Shown: positions 26,201-41,200, counted from the stretch's first letter. The stretch is DNA of 64,000 nucleotides from Lumbricus terrestris (GCA_949752735.1 OX457036.1:90739908-90803907), one strand, 5' to 3'. The notes: generated by a model from the letters alone, not told the origin. Numbers and translations are program-made.

Positions 26201-29200
26201 GACTGTTTCATTTTGGTATCCATTTTCAGATGCATTCCCAATTCTCGTCGAGATAAGGAATTGCTTATCTAATGAACAGTTGATCTTATTCAAAGCATTA
26301 CAAAATTAGGTCTACTCATGGAAAGCTGCTACATTAGAGAATGTTTAACTTTGTTAATAATTATAAAATAATGTAGCTCACACTTTTAGTGGCTAAAATT
26401 AATAGTCTTTGAAATAGTCATACTTGTGCAGTGGTCTGCACTTTTTAACCATTTTAAATACTATTTCAATAGTTTCTACAGGTACTACCAGTATTCTATT
26501 TAAGTAGTCCACCTAATTACATGTATGTGTCCCAGCACTGGTTGTACTAAATACGCAGATTACATTATGTTTCATATGACACTGTTGCATATTAGTGCCA
26601 CCAGATGCCTGTGAAGAAACTATATAAATGTTATGTGCAGCATGTCATACTTGCTGTCTTTTGTGTGGTACATTGTAGTTGGTGTTAGTAGATCAGGAAG
26701 ATCTAAGGCGATAGGACGGGATAGAAAAAGCACACTTGAAGAACGTAAGAGATTAATTTAATTATTGTAAAATGAGCTCCAGAAACCTGTTTAAGCACTA
26801 TCTATCTTGGAAGCCATTGCAAGAAAATGCCTTGCAATGAGACAATGCTGTATTGACGCTGTTTTTCTATAGTTGAACTAATTTGTTTTCATTCATGTCC
26901 AGATTATGTATTATTTATCAGACTTCATGTTATAGGTCCGACCCATTTTATGTGCAGTCAATGTGAGTTAAATTCCCATTAAATGAGAACTGTGAAGTAC
27001 AGCAATGCAGAAATAATTCTTATTCAGATTCTCTGTCTTAAGGCATATTCAAATGTCCGGTGATGCCACTCCTCTAAGTGTTGATCTTATTCGTGGTCCA
27101 GCAGAATGTATGTGAGTTTCTTCTTCTTGTACACAGGCCTGCCGAGAGGGGAGGGCGGCGGTGGGGCAAATGCCCAGAGGTCAGACTTGTTTTAGGGGCC
27201 TGGGCTGGTAGCTCTGAAATCTTTTTTCTTTTGCCCTGGCTTGGTTGGGAGCGCTCCTGAGTAGTATCCTTAAAGGGGCGCTAAATAAGTCCATTAAATA
27301 AATGAATGAATAATATGTAAAAAGTTTTTGATTTCTTAATCATAGTCATGAACTCGGAACTTCTACAGCGCCCTCAAAAAGCTATAGATGCTGCAGGAGT
27401 GAGCTTATTCAGAGGCGCTCAATGGAGTCGATAGGCATGGGGTCAAGATCCGAAGAGCATGAACTTGTGGAGCATGGTAGCTGACTTGTAGAGCATGGTA
27501 GCTGACTTATGGAGCATGGTAGCTGGCTTGTAGAGCATGGTAGCTGACTTATGGAGCATGGTAGCTGACTTATGGAGCATGGTAGCTGACTTATGGAGCA
27601 TGGTAGCTGACTTATGGAGCATGGTAGCTGACTTGTGGAGCATGGTAACTGACTTATGGAGCATGGTAGCTGACTTATGGAGCATGGTAGCTGACTTATG
27701 GAGCATGGTAGCTGACTTATGGAGCATGGTAGCTGACTTATGGAGCATGGTAGCTGACTTATGGAGCATGGTAGCTGACTTGTGGAGCATGGTAGCTGAC
27801 TTATGGAGCATGGTAGCTGACTTATGGAGCATGGTAGCTGACTTGTGGAGCATGGTAACTGACTTGTGGAGCATGGTAACTGACTTGTGGAGCATGGTAT
27901 CTGATCGGTTATAAGGCTCATTTTGTAACATGGAATTTAAGAATTAAAGCCTATTCCTCTTAGACAGTTAAGGTGTATGAACCTTGAGTACTAGTAAGTC
28001 CATCGCTCACAGTTTCTCTTAATGAATACATAATGATACAGTTAATAGCATCCACAAAGATGAGCCATTCCAGAACAATGCTCTCCAATTCGTATAATCC
28101 CGAGGAATCACTATTCATTCATTCATTCATTCATTCATTCGGACATTTATATAGCGCTCCTTCAAGAAAAACTACTCAGAAGCGCTCCCAACTCCAGCGC
28201 GCACAAAAAGAACAGTTTTAAGTTTAGTAAGGAAGGATCCTGGTAGAGTCCCAGGGTGTAGGCGTAGCTCAAAAGGAAGGCCATTCCAGACCACTGGTCC
28301 AACCACAGAAAAGGCTCGATCCTTCATGGTAGTAGTACGAGCAAAAGGAACTAAGAGGACTCCCCTATCAGCAGAGCGTAGCTGACGACGTCCTTGGATA
28401 CCCAATGTAGAGCTGCATGTAACTTGAAGAATAATAACAGTGATGATTGTGGTGGTGGTGGTTTTTGCAACTTGACAATCTTAATCGCTATGGCAACCAC
28501 GTCTTTGCCCCAACATAATGTTTACTTTGTGATAATTGTAATTGAACATTTATATAGCGCCGCTCACAGATTCAGTAGAGCTCCCGACCCTAGTTAGCAC
28601 TGTCGCTAACGAATAGTATGGTCTTCAGGCGTTTCCTAAACAGAGGGAGAGAGAGACTGAGAAGCTCAAGGCGCAGTTTGTGTGGAAGACGGTACCGGCA
28701 GGAGGGGCCAACATAGGCAAAGCTTCTGGATTGGGCAGTAGCACCACACATGCAAGGAACAACAAGGAGGCCATTAGCTGCCGAACGAAGGGCAGAGCGA
28801 CCAGGGAGAAAGGAGACATGGAAACAGAAAGCACGGAGGTAGGAGGGAGCTACCCCAAGAAGAGAATTGAAGAGAATTGCACATAAGAGTCAGAATCTTG
28901 AACTCAATGCGTTGCGATACAGGAAGCCAATGAAGAGTGTCCTGAATAAAGACAGAAATGTGAGAAAACTTGGGAAGACCAGCAAAACTTTAGATCGCTA
29001 ATTTGCCATATTATCATACCTAAATGGCTTATTCTAATGATAAACTAACTTATTATATAGGTAATAATAGCCATTCTATTTGATAAATGAGTGAAACTGA
29101 TGCCATCTCTTCTCACAGGTGGTTTGGATCTACTGCCTCCACCTCTTGAAGATGTGGACGTGGAGAAAAAATACCGAACGAGGCGTTCGCAGATGATGGT

Positions 29201-32200
29201 ATCTGATGACATCGGTAAAATCTGATTTAATAATTTTAACATTTACGCCAGAGACATGGCTGTAGGATCCAGACAGATTCCAGAGCAAGGACTGATGTTA
29301 TGGCTGCACATATTAACCCTTGTCCGTATTAACCCTTGTCTGTATTAACCCTTGTCCATTATAACCATTGTCCATGTTAACCCTTAATAATGGCGACAAT
29401 TTCTATGGCGCCGTAACACAGCACATGCCGTTACAAAGTCTCCAGTCAAAGGTATGCCTTAGAAAACATGTATGTATATGTCTTCAGTCGAGTTTTGAAA
29501 ACCTCAACTGAGTTGGCAGAACGAACTGTAGTAGGCAGACTGTTCCAGCAGCGGGTGCCAGCAGTTGAAAAAGCACTCTGCCTTGTCCGTATTAACCCTT
29601 GTCCATATTAACCAATGTCCATATTAACCCTTGTCCATATTAACCATTGTCCATATTAACCATTGTCCATATTAACCATTGTCCGTATTAACCCTTGTCC
29701 ATATTAACCATTGTCCGTATTAACCCTTGTCCATATTAACCATTGTCCATATTAACCCTTGTCCATATTAACCATTGTCCATATTAACCATTGTCCATAT
29801 TAAACATTGTCCATATTAACCCTTGTCCATATTAACCATTGTCCGTATTAACCCTTGTCCATATTAACCATTGTCCGTATTAACCCTTGTCCATATTAAC
29901 CATTGTCCGTATTAACCCTTTGTCCGTATTAAGTATTAACCCTTGTCCGTATTAACCCTTGTCCGTATTACCCATTGTCCATATTAACCCTTGTCCATAT
30001 TAACCCTTGACCATATTAACCATTGTCCATATTAAACATTGTCCATATTAACCCTTGTCCATATTAACCATTGTCCATGTTAACCCTTGTCCATATTAAC
30101 CATTGTCCATATTAACCCTTGTCCGTATTGACCCTTGTCCGTACTAACCCTTGTCCATTTTAACCCTTGTCCATATTAACCATTGTCCATTTTAACCCTT
30201 GTCCATATTAACCATTGTCCATATTAACCATTGTCCATATTAAACATTGTCCATATTAACCCTTGTCCATATTAACCATTGTCCATATTAACCATTGTCC
30301 ATATTAAACATTGTCCATATTAACCATTGTCCATATTAAACATTGTCCATATTAACCCTTGTCCATATTAACCATTGTCCGTATTAACCCTTGTCCATAT
30401 TAACCATTGTCCGTATTAACCCTTGTCCGTATTAACCCTTGTCCGTATTAACCCTTGTCCGTATTAAGTATTAACTCTTGTCTGTATTAACCCTTGTCCG
30501 TATTACCCATTGTCCATATTAACCCTTGTCCATATTAACCCTTGTCCATATTAACCATTGTCCATGTTAACCCTTGTCCATATTAACCATTGTCCATATT
30601 AACCCTTGTCCGTATTAACCCTTGTCCGTACTAACCCTTGTCCATTTTAACCCTTGTCCATATTAACCATTGTCCATTTTAACCCTTGTCCATATTAACC
30701 ATTGTCCATATTAAACATTGTCCATATTAACCCTTGTCCATATTAACCATTGTCCGTATTAACCCTTGTCCGTATTAACCCTTGTCCATATTAACCCTTG
30801 TCCATATTAACCCTTGTCCCTATTAACCCTTGTCCCTATTAACCATTGTCCGTATTAACCCTTGTCCGTATTAACCCTTGTCCGTATTAACCCTTGTCCT
30901 TATTAACCCTCGTCCATATTAACCATTGTCCATATTAAACCTTGTCCGTATTAAACCTTGTCCGTATTAACCCTTGTCCATATTAACCCTTGTCCATATT
31001 AACTCTGGTCCGTATTAACCCTTGTCCATATTAACCCTTGTCCATATTAACCCTTGTCCATATTAACCCTTGTCCATATTAACTCTGGTCCGTATTAACC
31101 CTTGTCCATTTTAACCCTTGTCCATATTAACCATTGTCCATTTTAACCCTTGTCCATATTAACCATTGTCCATATTAAACATTGTCCATATTAACCCTTG
31201 TCCATATTAACCATTGTCCGTATTAACCCTTGTCCGTATTAACCCTTGTCCATATTAACCCTTGTCCATATTAACCCTTGTCCCTATTAACCCTTGTCCC
31301 TATTAACCATTGTCCGTATTAACCCTTGTCCGTATTAACCCTTGTCCGTATTAACCCTTGTCCTTATTAACCCTCGTCCATATTAACCATTGTCCATATT
31401 AAACCTTGTCCGTATTAAACCTTGTCCGTATTAACCCTTGTCCATATTAACCCTTGTCCATATTAACTCTGGTCCGTATTAACCCTTGTCCATATTAACT
31501 CTTGTCCCTATTAACCATTGTCCATATTAACCCTTGTCCATATTAGCCATTGTCCATATTAACCCTTGTCCGTATTAACCATTGCCCATATTAACCATTG
31601 TCCATATTAACCCTTGACTCTTTCACTCATTGATCAGTTACAACCTGCCCTTTATGCTGCGGCTTGTCTGATTGGCTTCATACCAGAGTTTGGGCATATA
31701 TCAAGTTTTATATGGGAGGAACTGCACTGGCTGCCTATGCAAAACGTATTTGGTTTGAGATTCCGATGCTCATGCTGCTCACCCCCTCCTCCCAGCCAAA
31801 CCCCAGTCCGCCCCTACAGAGCGTAGTGTGTTGAGTAATCTGCATATTTAGTTAAACTTAAAAATGAGGTTCATAGGCAGGTTGTCTATTTAAATAGATA
31901 GCATACATGTATAGTACATGTAGAAAATTATCGAAATAGTATTTAAAATGGTCAATTGCTGCAGACCATTGCACAAGCCACACGACTATTTTAAAAACTA
32001 GCAGAGAACTTTATCTACCAGTGCTATTCGTTCCAGGTCATAAATTCATCCAGGTCATAGATTCTTTTGCTCTGCCACTCAAGTTGACCTGAGTGTCCCT
32101 ATCGCTCGAACTTCCACAGTGCTGCATAAAAGCTTCACTATGGTCCATCTTTTTGGAATAAGTTATCCCAATGAACTTCTTGTTCTATCTTTGCCATTTT

Positions 32201-35200
32201 TCTGCTAAGCATTTGAAAACCATTCTCTTTGATTGTGGTTTAGTGCTGTCAGTATGCAAAAAATCGTAGACCAAGGTACTGATCGAAGGTTACTACATTA
32301 GAGAATATTATACTTGCTTAATAATTGTATTTAACTCACACTTTTAATGGCTAAATAGCTTTTAAGATAGTCGTGTGGTTCATGCAATGGTCTGCACATA
32401 GGGACCATTTTAAATACTATTTCAATCGTTTTGTACAGGGGCTATATACTATTTTATTTAAAAGTCAACTCGATTATGTGCCCAAGAACAAGAAAGTGAG
32501 TTCGAAAAACATGTATTTATGACATATGTCCGTATATTTGTTATGCAAGCCTTAAGCCTACACATAGGCATGAGTCTGTTGTAATGCCTATTTATGTATG
32601 AATACTGTATCGGCCTATTATACGTAGGCCTATGTTTTGAATGTACTCGCCTTGGCGCCTTGGTCACTGATTTCATTCATTCATTCATGCATTATGGAGA
32701 TTTATATAGCATTCCTTCAAGGCTACTACTCAAGTGCGCTGCCGCCCCAACATCGATTGAAAAGTAGTGTTTTGAGGTTGTGATAAAAACGCACCTTAGC
32801 AAACCCTAGGTATAAGGCTTATATAGACAGTGGAAGCCCATCCTATACCATGGAGCCAATAACAGAGAAAGCATGGTGCTGTATGAGCAGTTCGTGCTTG
32901 GGGAATGAGGAGTTCACACTGAGTGGAGGAGCATAGAGTGCGACGTCCCTGCCCTGTGTGGTTCATGCAAAAGTAACCATAACCATAACCATCAATTTTA
33001 TTGCACCAATATAACAAAAACATTTTTACAAAGTATATATACATAACAGTTGGTTAAAGTCTGCACATATTGACCATTTTAAGTACTATTTCAATCGTTT
33101 TCTACAGGGGCTATATACCAGTACTATTTTATTTAAAAGTCAACTCGATTGTGTGCCCCAAACCCTGGTTTTGCTGTTTGTATAAATACACAGATTGCAT
33201 CAGGGACGGATACAGAAATTTTCGAAGGGGGAGCCAAAATTTGTGGTCTTGGCTTGAAAAAAATTCGTTGGTTCTTTTATGTCCTTTTTTTAGTCATTTG
33301 GTCGAAATGTCTTGAAAATATACCATTTTCTCCGCCAAATTAGCTGATGACTTTTTTTAAGTCATATGCTACTGTTGACTGTTTTCTTTCACCTTTACTT
33401 TTCCTGCTCATTTGATTGAAAACCTGATGGGGAGCACGTCCTGCTAATTTCTCAATGGGGGCCATGGCCGGATTGTCACCCCTTGGATCCGCCCCTGGAT
33501 TGCATTATGATTCATATAAAATTCTAGTCATGTGAAATACCTGAGAAGGATTAATGGCATGTGCAGCATGTCATGATTTTGATATCCTTTTGTGTACCGG
33601 TAGTACAGTTGTGAATCAGGATGTTTGCTCATTTATCTTTGATCTCAGGTGTTGCTTCTTCTGGTCATATGGGTGCCGCTGTGCAGACACAGGCATTTTC
33701 AATGAGAAGTGAGATAGCGCCACCAGTAGAAAGTAAGAAGTTAATTTAATTATGCATCAGAAACTTGACAATGTTATATAAACGAGGTTTATTTTCTATG
33801 ACTGAAGTTATTATGGCCTCCATGTCCATTATATTGTTTTATCATTCATTCATTCTTGGAAGGTTGCTACATTAGAGAATATCAAACTTTCTTAAGAATT
33901 ATATGCAACTCACTATTTGCACAGGTAGATAGTTTTTCAAATAGTCATGTGGTTTGCACAATGGTCTGCACCTATTGACCATTTTAAGTACTATTTCGCT
34001 AAATACGTAGATTGCAGTATGATTCATATAAAATTACTAGTCCTATTAGGTGCCTTTGAAAGAGCTATATAAATGGCAGAAGAAAAAAGATGAAAGATTT
34101 ATGCAACAAAGTTTGATAAGTCAGACTTCATGTTATTGTGAAGCTGACCCATTTACGTGCAGTCATTGAGAGTGAAACTCACCTTAACTGCGATTTAAGA
34201 GGGCAGTAGTAATAATGAAGTAAATTATATAGAAATAATTCTTCTTCAGGTTCTCTGTCTTATGATACCACTCTGCTAAGTGCTTAATCTTCTTCTCGGT
34301 CCAACAAAATCTGTGTCAGTCTTCTCCTCTTGTATTGACTAGCTGTCTGTCTATGACTTCAGCTGTATGTTCAAGTGCTGAGCCTCTGGAGTCTTTTTCT
34401 GCCAACTTGTCAAGGATGAAGATGAAAAAAAGAAGCGGGCTATGTGAGGAAAATAAAAAATCTGATTGAAATTTGATTGTATAATATACACCAGAATCTG
34501 GTATAGCGCTTCCCTCAGCAATGACTTGTCATGTAATGAGACAGTTGGGTTACAACGAATGTATTGTCTATGGCTGAGCTAAAGTTTTATTCGTGACTTG
34601 GCTGTTGAAGAAAATCTCACTTTACATTAAATGTGATTAATGTGAGATTAGGTTGTCATATAAACACCAACCTTCATAGGTCTTTTAATGTCATTTTAAG
34701 TCATTTAACGGAATTTTGAAGATATAACAGTGGATTCGTTAGACGATGCAGCACAATGAATCAATTATCCTTTTTTTTTTACCTCTATGGCACCAATTGC
34801 ATCATAAAGCTGCTACTATCAGTTGCATCAGCTTAAGGTGGTCTCCCGCTCTCTGTCTTTTAGTGCTGCCTCTACTTTTGTTCACTCTTTCGTAGTTTCT
34901 CGCCTTGACTACTGCAGCACCCTCTATCACGGACTACCGGCTGATCGGATTGACTGTCTGGAATGGGTCCTCCGCTCTGCGGTGCGACTTGTTGGCCATA
35001 TCCCAAATTATGGCCATGTCTCGTCTTATATGCAGGATATTTTACACTGGCTCCCTTCTCCACAACGGATTGTATAAGGGTCTGTGCTTTGTTTAGGCGG
35101 TGCATTGAGGGACTAAAAAATTTAGTTCATGAAACTTTCAGCAGTTTGTATTACTCCACCGTATCTTCGAGAACTCCGTTGTTCCACCTTGGAAATTCAG

Positions 35201-38200
35201 CATCGATCTACTCTTCGATCAATGAACCATGCTGAGCTTCTGGTTCCCCGCTTGCGGACTGCTATCTGATCCTACAACCTGGAATGGTCTCCATGTTACA
35301 TTGCGCTTAATTCCCATGGGTCACTCCACTCTGTTCCTTAAGAACCTAAAAGCTGTCTTTTAGTGTCTTATTTAGCCGTAGTTGTGACAGTAGCACTTCT
35401 GAGTAGCCTACCTTGAAGAGACGCTATATAAATTTCTGAAATAAATAAAATAAATAAAGTATTTATTATTGTTTGACTGAATGAAACTGTCTTTGAATTC
35501 CCTCTGTTGATAGCATAGAATGGTGGCAGATCCCCTTTACGTTCCTCCTTTGCATACAGAAATTTGATCAATTTTCTATAGTAACGAACATGAATTGTTT
35601 GAATCCTTCTTTTTTCAATTCTCTCGCCAGCTCCAGTTTTTTTAATTTATTGTTTCATAAGAACCACTTGTCATAATGATTCAGTCCTAACGACTTACGA
35701 TTCTTTTACTATTCCACATCATAGTTTTCTTTAATGCAATGACTGAGTTATGTTCTCATCGTCCGACAAATCATTAATTTTGAACATGTTGTTGACTGCA
35801 ATGTTTCACTCGTTGCTGGTCTGTTCGTAGTTCGTTATTTAAAAACTCTCTTTAAAGTTGATCGCATTCTTTAAATCTGACATGGCAGTGGATAGCGGAT
35901 TTGTGGAACATGGTAGACGATTGACTAGCCAGCTATTCTACAATGCTCCCCAATTCCTGTAATTCTGAGGAATCACCATGTTGATTTTTGTATTTTATAA
36001 AAACATTTATAAAGCGCCTCTACTAGGGTGAACCGTTCAGAGGCGCTCCCAGTGCACAAGGCCACAAGAGAAGAAATAGGTTTTAAGAAAAGAAAATGAG
36101 GAGTAAGGATTACCTGTCAGAAGTTGAGAGCGAGTAGAAGGAGAGAGCGTATTCCAAAGAGAGGGGCCAATTGATGTAAAGGAACGGGACTGAGCCATAG
36201 CCGTTCTAGTAGGAGGTACTAGAAGTTCAAATCTGTCTAAAGAGCGGAGTGGACGATGCGAGGAGGCTGAAACTGGCCTGCGAATTCCATTGGTTAGATA
36301 TTTTGGGGCAAGACCCCGTTGTGCTTTAGAGACCAAAATGAGAATTTTGAACTTAATGCGCGCAGTTAGAGGAAGCCAATGGAGCTGCTCAAACATAAAA
36401 GTAGAGATATGAGAGTAGCGTGGAAGGCGTGCAATTAATCGGGCGGCCGCGTTAAGGACCAACTGCAAAGGTGAGAGTCTAACCTTGGGAAGACCAATTA
36501 TTAGAAGAGAATTACAGAAGTCAATTCTGGAGCAAATGAAAGCATGGACCAAAGTGGTAAAAACAGAAGGCGAAACAGAGCGCCGAACTGCCCTTAGACG
36601 CCTTAATGTGGATGATGGTGATGGTGGTGGTGGTGGTGGCAGCGGGGGTGGTGGTGGTGATGATGATGATGATCTTAATTGCTAGGGCAACCACATCTTA
36701 GCTCCCAACCAAATATTTTCCTTGTATCACTGCTGTGCCATGTCAGGGACGTCATTTCAGTTTTTTTCAGGGGGGGGCAAAAAAATTTTGCGGGTCAAAA
36801 CTCCACAAGCTTCTTAAGTTCTGTCTTGGGCCAACATTTGCAAAACTGCAGCTAAATGAGATGTTTTATTCTTGCTCTTATTTATTTCTTACTATATTTT
36901 ATTCAGTGATTGATATATTTTAAATGCCTATATATACAACTTATACAAGCCTACTTTAAATAGACTAAGTGCTTTGCACTTGTATACCATGATATTATTT
37001 ACCTATATGATTATAATAGTGCCATTATTCATTATGATTATATGATACCACCAAATTGAAAGCGTAATATTTGCACAAACATTTTTGTACAACTAAAATG
37101 ACATAAATGGCCATCCCCACAGAAATATTTGACAAAATGAATGATAATGGCCATTGTTCCTGCTTACATTTTTGTATTGCAACGAGTTGTCTAAACATAG
37201 ACTCTTATCTACCATGATATTACTAGATTTTATGTAATTATAATTATATTATTTTCTATGGTAATATATGGCATTATCATAAAATAGAGTATAATACACT
37301 GTTAATATTTGTAAAAATACTATGTTTTTACAACTAAATGTCTTCTCTCCACTCTCAACTGTTATCCTTAAAATTTCAATCTGTCAAATTTCAAAATGTT
37401 TTGTTTCTTAAAGTACCTAGTAAAATAACATCATTGCTACATATGCTTCCCAATTTTGGTAGTTTTGCACATCTTGCTTACTTGACAATTTCTGCTAACT
37501 TTGTCCTGGTCAGCAATTATAATATATATATAAGGACCGTCTTGAACATCAAGGCTAAGCCAGTACAATAAAGTAGGCTTACATGTTATACTCCGATATG
37601 CTGTTATTCATCATAAAAAGTTCAGTAGCAAACGAACTGAGTTGCCTATTATAACTTGATACATATAGAAAATCAGAAATTATTATTGCAATTATTATTA
37701 CATTTTAATATTGAAATATTAAACCACTCTTTTTATCAGCACTGAAATAATAGAGTGATTTTGTCAAGATAATATCTTAAAATGCTATGATTACAATGTG
37801 TAAGCTCAACAAGAAATTGTTATTATTTTAAGTAGGCCTATATTTATTGGAGTCTTAGACCAATTTTATCAGCACTCAAATAGTAGAGCAATTTTTTCAG
37901 ATCCCAGCCTAAAATTGTACCATTGCACTGTGGAAATTCAAACAAATTTCTTGCAGGCAAGGGCACATCCCCTCCCCAGGAGAAATCCAGATTAAACCCT
38001 GCTTTAATATGTCATTAATAACAATTCACAAAGCAATAGCCTATTGCATGCTCATGCTGCATGCACTAGGCCTGCAATAATTATCATTGGACTAATGACT
38101 ATTAGTAACTATGGGGATTATTCAAGTGTTGGTCAATGGCTTGTTGGACCTTCGGTTGTTTAAGCCAAAACACTGATATCAGATATATGGATTTGTCTGA

Positions 38201-41200
38201 AAACGTAATTTGAAAGTATGATGGGTGATTATCTCAACCTGGAAAAGATAATACTCAAAGAAATTATTAATATCCAGGACTTCATGTATAAGAAGTAAAT
38301 CTGTCCAAACATTGCACTATAAATCCAATCAGTTTCTGTAAATTTCAGTTCAATTAGATGTCACATAATATTAGGCCTACCGTGAGTGCTTTAGCCTTTA
38401 TGGTAGATCATCGGTTTTGGGCTGGACTTTCATGTCCTTTGGTCCGATTTTATTCACTCTCCAGTTGAACCAGTTCTCAAGAAACTCCAATCGTCAGCTA
38501 TGCCAACCGCCATTGGTAACACACATACTCATTAACCTCCCCCTCAACTGCTGCAGTCATCCCCTTGTAATCCGTCTTTCTACTGCCTTTCAGAATTTCC
38601 CGCTTGTTCTTCCTCTGCGGGCTACTTGCCCAGGTGCCCTAGTGGTCCGTGGTTTTAGCTGAGGAAAGGCGAAACCGCTCCAGCTCCATGTCAGACGGAA
38701 TGGGGGTGCATATCGGCCTAACGCTTGTAAGGCTGTAAATCATGGCTGGCTGTAACTGGGTGGCAGTGTGCACTGTGCGGCTCACATGCAGGACCCACAC
38801 ATCTGGTGACCCTACTGACCTGGGACAGGGTCTTCCCTCTATCCGATATCTGGGGCTTTATATGCTGTGCTAGTGTGCAGATCGAAGCTGCCCTCACATA
38901 CAAAATTACACAGGCCGTGAAGACATAGGTATTTTGGTATTTTGAACAACGTGTGGCGTTGCAAAATATGTCACATGTAAAATGAACAATCGGCAAAATT
39001 CAGGGGGGGAGCAAATGCCCCCCCTGCCCCCCCAAATGACGTGCCTGTGCCATGTTATCCCTGAATGGTGCCATCTAATTAAACTGATTTATTCTAATGA
39101 TAAACTAACTTATTATATAAATACAAGATAGAGACAGGCTAATCGATAATAGAGTGAAACTGCTGCAGTCTTTGCTCACAGGTGGTAGGTTTATTGCTCT
39201 TTTGAAGATGGAAATGTGAAGAACGAATACAGAGCGGCGAGTTTGATTCGTAGCAGCGCATCTGATGACGGTAAAAATCTGATTTAACTATTATAAAATA
39301 TGCACAAGGGACCTGAGATATTATTATAACAATGAAAATGATTAAAGAAATTTCATACCTATGATCAGGGCATATAACAGGATTTGGAGGCCCAGGGCCA
39401 CAACAAATTTTCAAGGCCTTCTCACTCAAGAAGCATAGTAAGAAACGCGACCGCATTGGATGGCATATCGACCGGCGGATGTGTGGAATTTGAACTCTAA
39501 TTAGGTCGAATCTATTTAAAGTTGTGTTTTCTTGTCGAAAAGATTGCGCTTTCCCCAAAAATCATTATATAATATAAACCCGCTCATGTTCGAATGGAAC
39601 GTTTTGCGAAAATTTTCAAAACAATCGGTCAAGAACTTTCCGAGATCATTGATTAGGCACGGGAACGTTTTACATTTTTATTTATGTAGATAATAGACTA
39701 ATAGTTAGGGCCCCAGAGGGAATATTTGCTATTTTTCAATAAAATTGACAATGTGGTCATTTTTGTCAAATTGACTGATATTGTTAAAATTATTTTAATG
39801 AATTAATGCAGATTAAATATCAATTTCAGAAGCTAAAAACTTGATTTAAAAAAAACCTGGCAGGATTAACTGTGGGATATAATCGGAACTCTCATATAAA
39901 GCCTTCAAATCATTAGCTAATATGCAGCGAGCTGTGTTTTTCCAGCCTGGTGTTTTGAATAGACGAAAATTGGTTAATTGTTATAAATTTCTTAAATAAT
40001 TGTCCTGAGGTACCATCTGTTGCGTAATGAACCGAACATCTGATGTTGACCCAACAAAATATGCACCAGAAACTTGTTGAAGTGATATCTCATGCTACTG
40101 TTGACTGTTTCCGGTCACCTTTACTTTTCCCGCTCATTTGATTGAAAACCTGCTGGAACCTGATGGGGGAGGAGCACGTCCTGCTAATTTCTCAATGGGG
40201 GCCATGGTCGGATTGTCACCCCCCTGGATCCGCCCCAGGATTGCATTATGATTCATATAAAATTCTAGTCGTGTGAAATAACTGAGAAGGATTAATGGCA
40301 TGTGCAGCATGCCATAATTTTGATATTCTTTTGTGTGACACAGTTGTTTGCTTATTTATCTTTGATGTCAGCTGCTGTTTCTTCTGGCCGTATGCATGCC
40401 GCTAAGAAGACATCATTTCAGCCATGGGCATCGTCAATGAGAAAGGAGAGAGAGCCACCCGAAGAAAGTAGGATGTTAATTTAATTATAATAAAATATGC
40501 ACCAGAAACTTGTTGAAGAGCATGGCTCTCATGAGCCATAGCAAGGATTTGCCTTGCAATGAGACGATGTTATATAATGACATTGTTTTCTATGGTTGAA
40601 CTAACTTTGTCCAGATCATGTATTATCAGACTTCATTATTGGAACTACATTAGAGAATATCGAATTTCCTTAATGATTATATGTGACACATGCGCTCAAA
40701 ATCCTTCGTTTGACGTTTTTGACTTTTTTTTGTTCCGTTATATTCTACAGTTATTCTGCTTCAAAATGCTTTTTACAGAATGAAAATATCTTTTTTCTAA
40801 CCGGAGGTAACTGAAATTTTATTCGTTCGATTCTGTAACTTGTAGAATCACAACAAGGGAGAAAATTGAGCTCAAAGTTTCAGCACATTTGTGTCATAAA
40901 AGTCCTTAGTAACCATTAATTGAATATTCTGCAATTTTGCTGGTCAATAAATGGGTATATTATGTATCGAATACAGCAAACGGCATCCAATTCGAGCAAT
41001 TACTTTCCACATTGGGACTGAATTACAGGCAAATGTTGAATTACCGAAGACGAATGAATGAGTCAGTGAAATAACATAGGACAAACAAACGCTTCCAAGA
41101 TCGAGTAGCCTACTCGGCCAGGAGCCACATAATTATATCAAACCCTATGAGTGTAATATTTAAAACACACAATCAACCAGGCACTACAAGATGTGGACCT

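Larger units (their letters stand above)
24260..27452 (+). repeat. Segmental duplication, copy 2 (partner 3497-7177)
   Basis: It is the same array of exons and introns. It alone carries the hAT element at 24955. The right border meets the 21-bp minisatellite. Confidence 0.85.

Noticed and set aside
27409..27931. Open frames of 125-170 codons on both strands
   Set aside because: They are artefacts of the 21-bp minisatellite, whose length keeps several frames open; no splice or start context supports a gene.
29310..31612. Possible CRISPR-like or telomeric array
   Set aside because: Units are contiguous 16-mers without spacers, and the TAACCCT similarity to a telomere repeat is partial and does not iterate as a hexamer.
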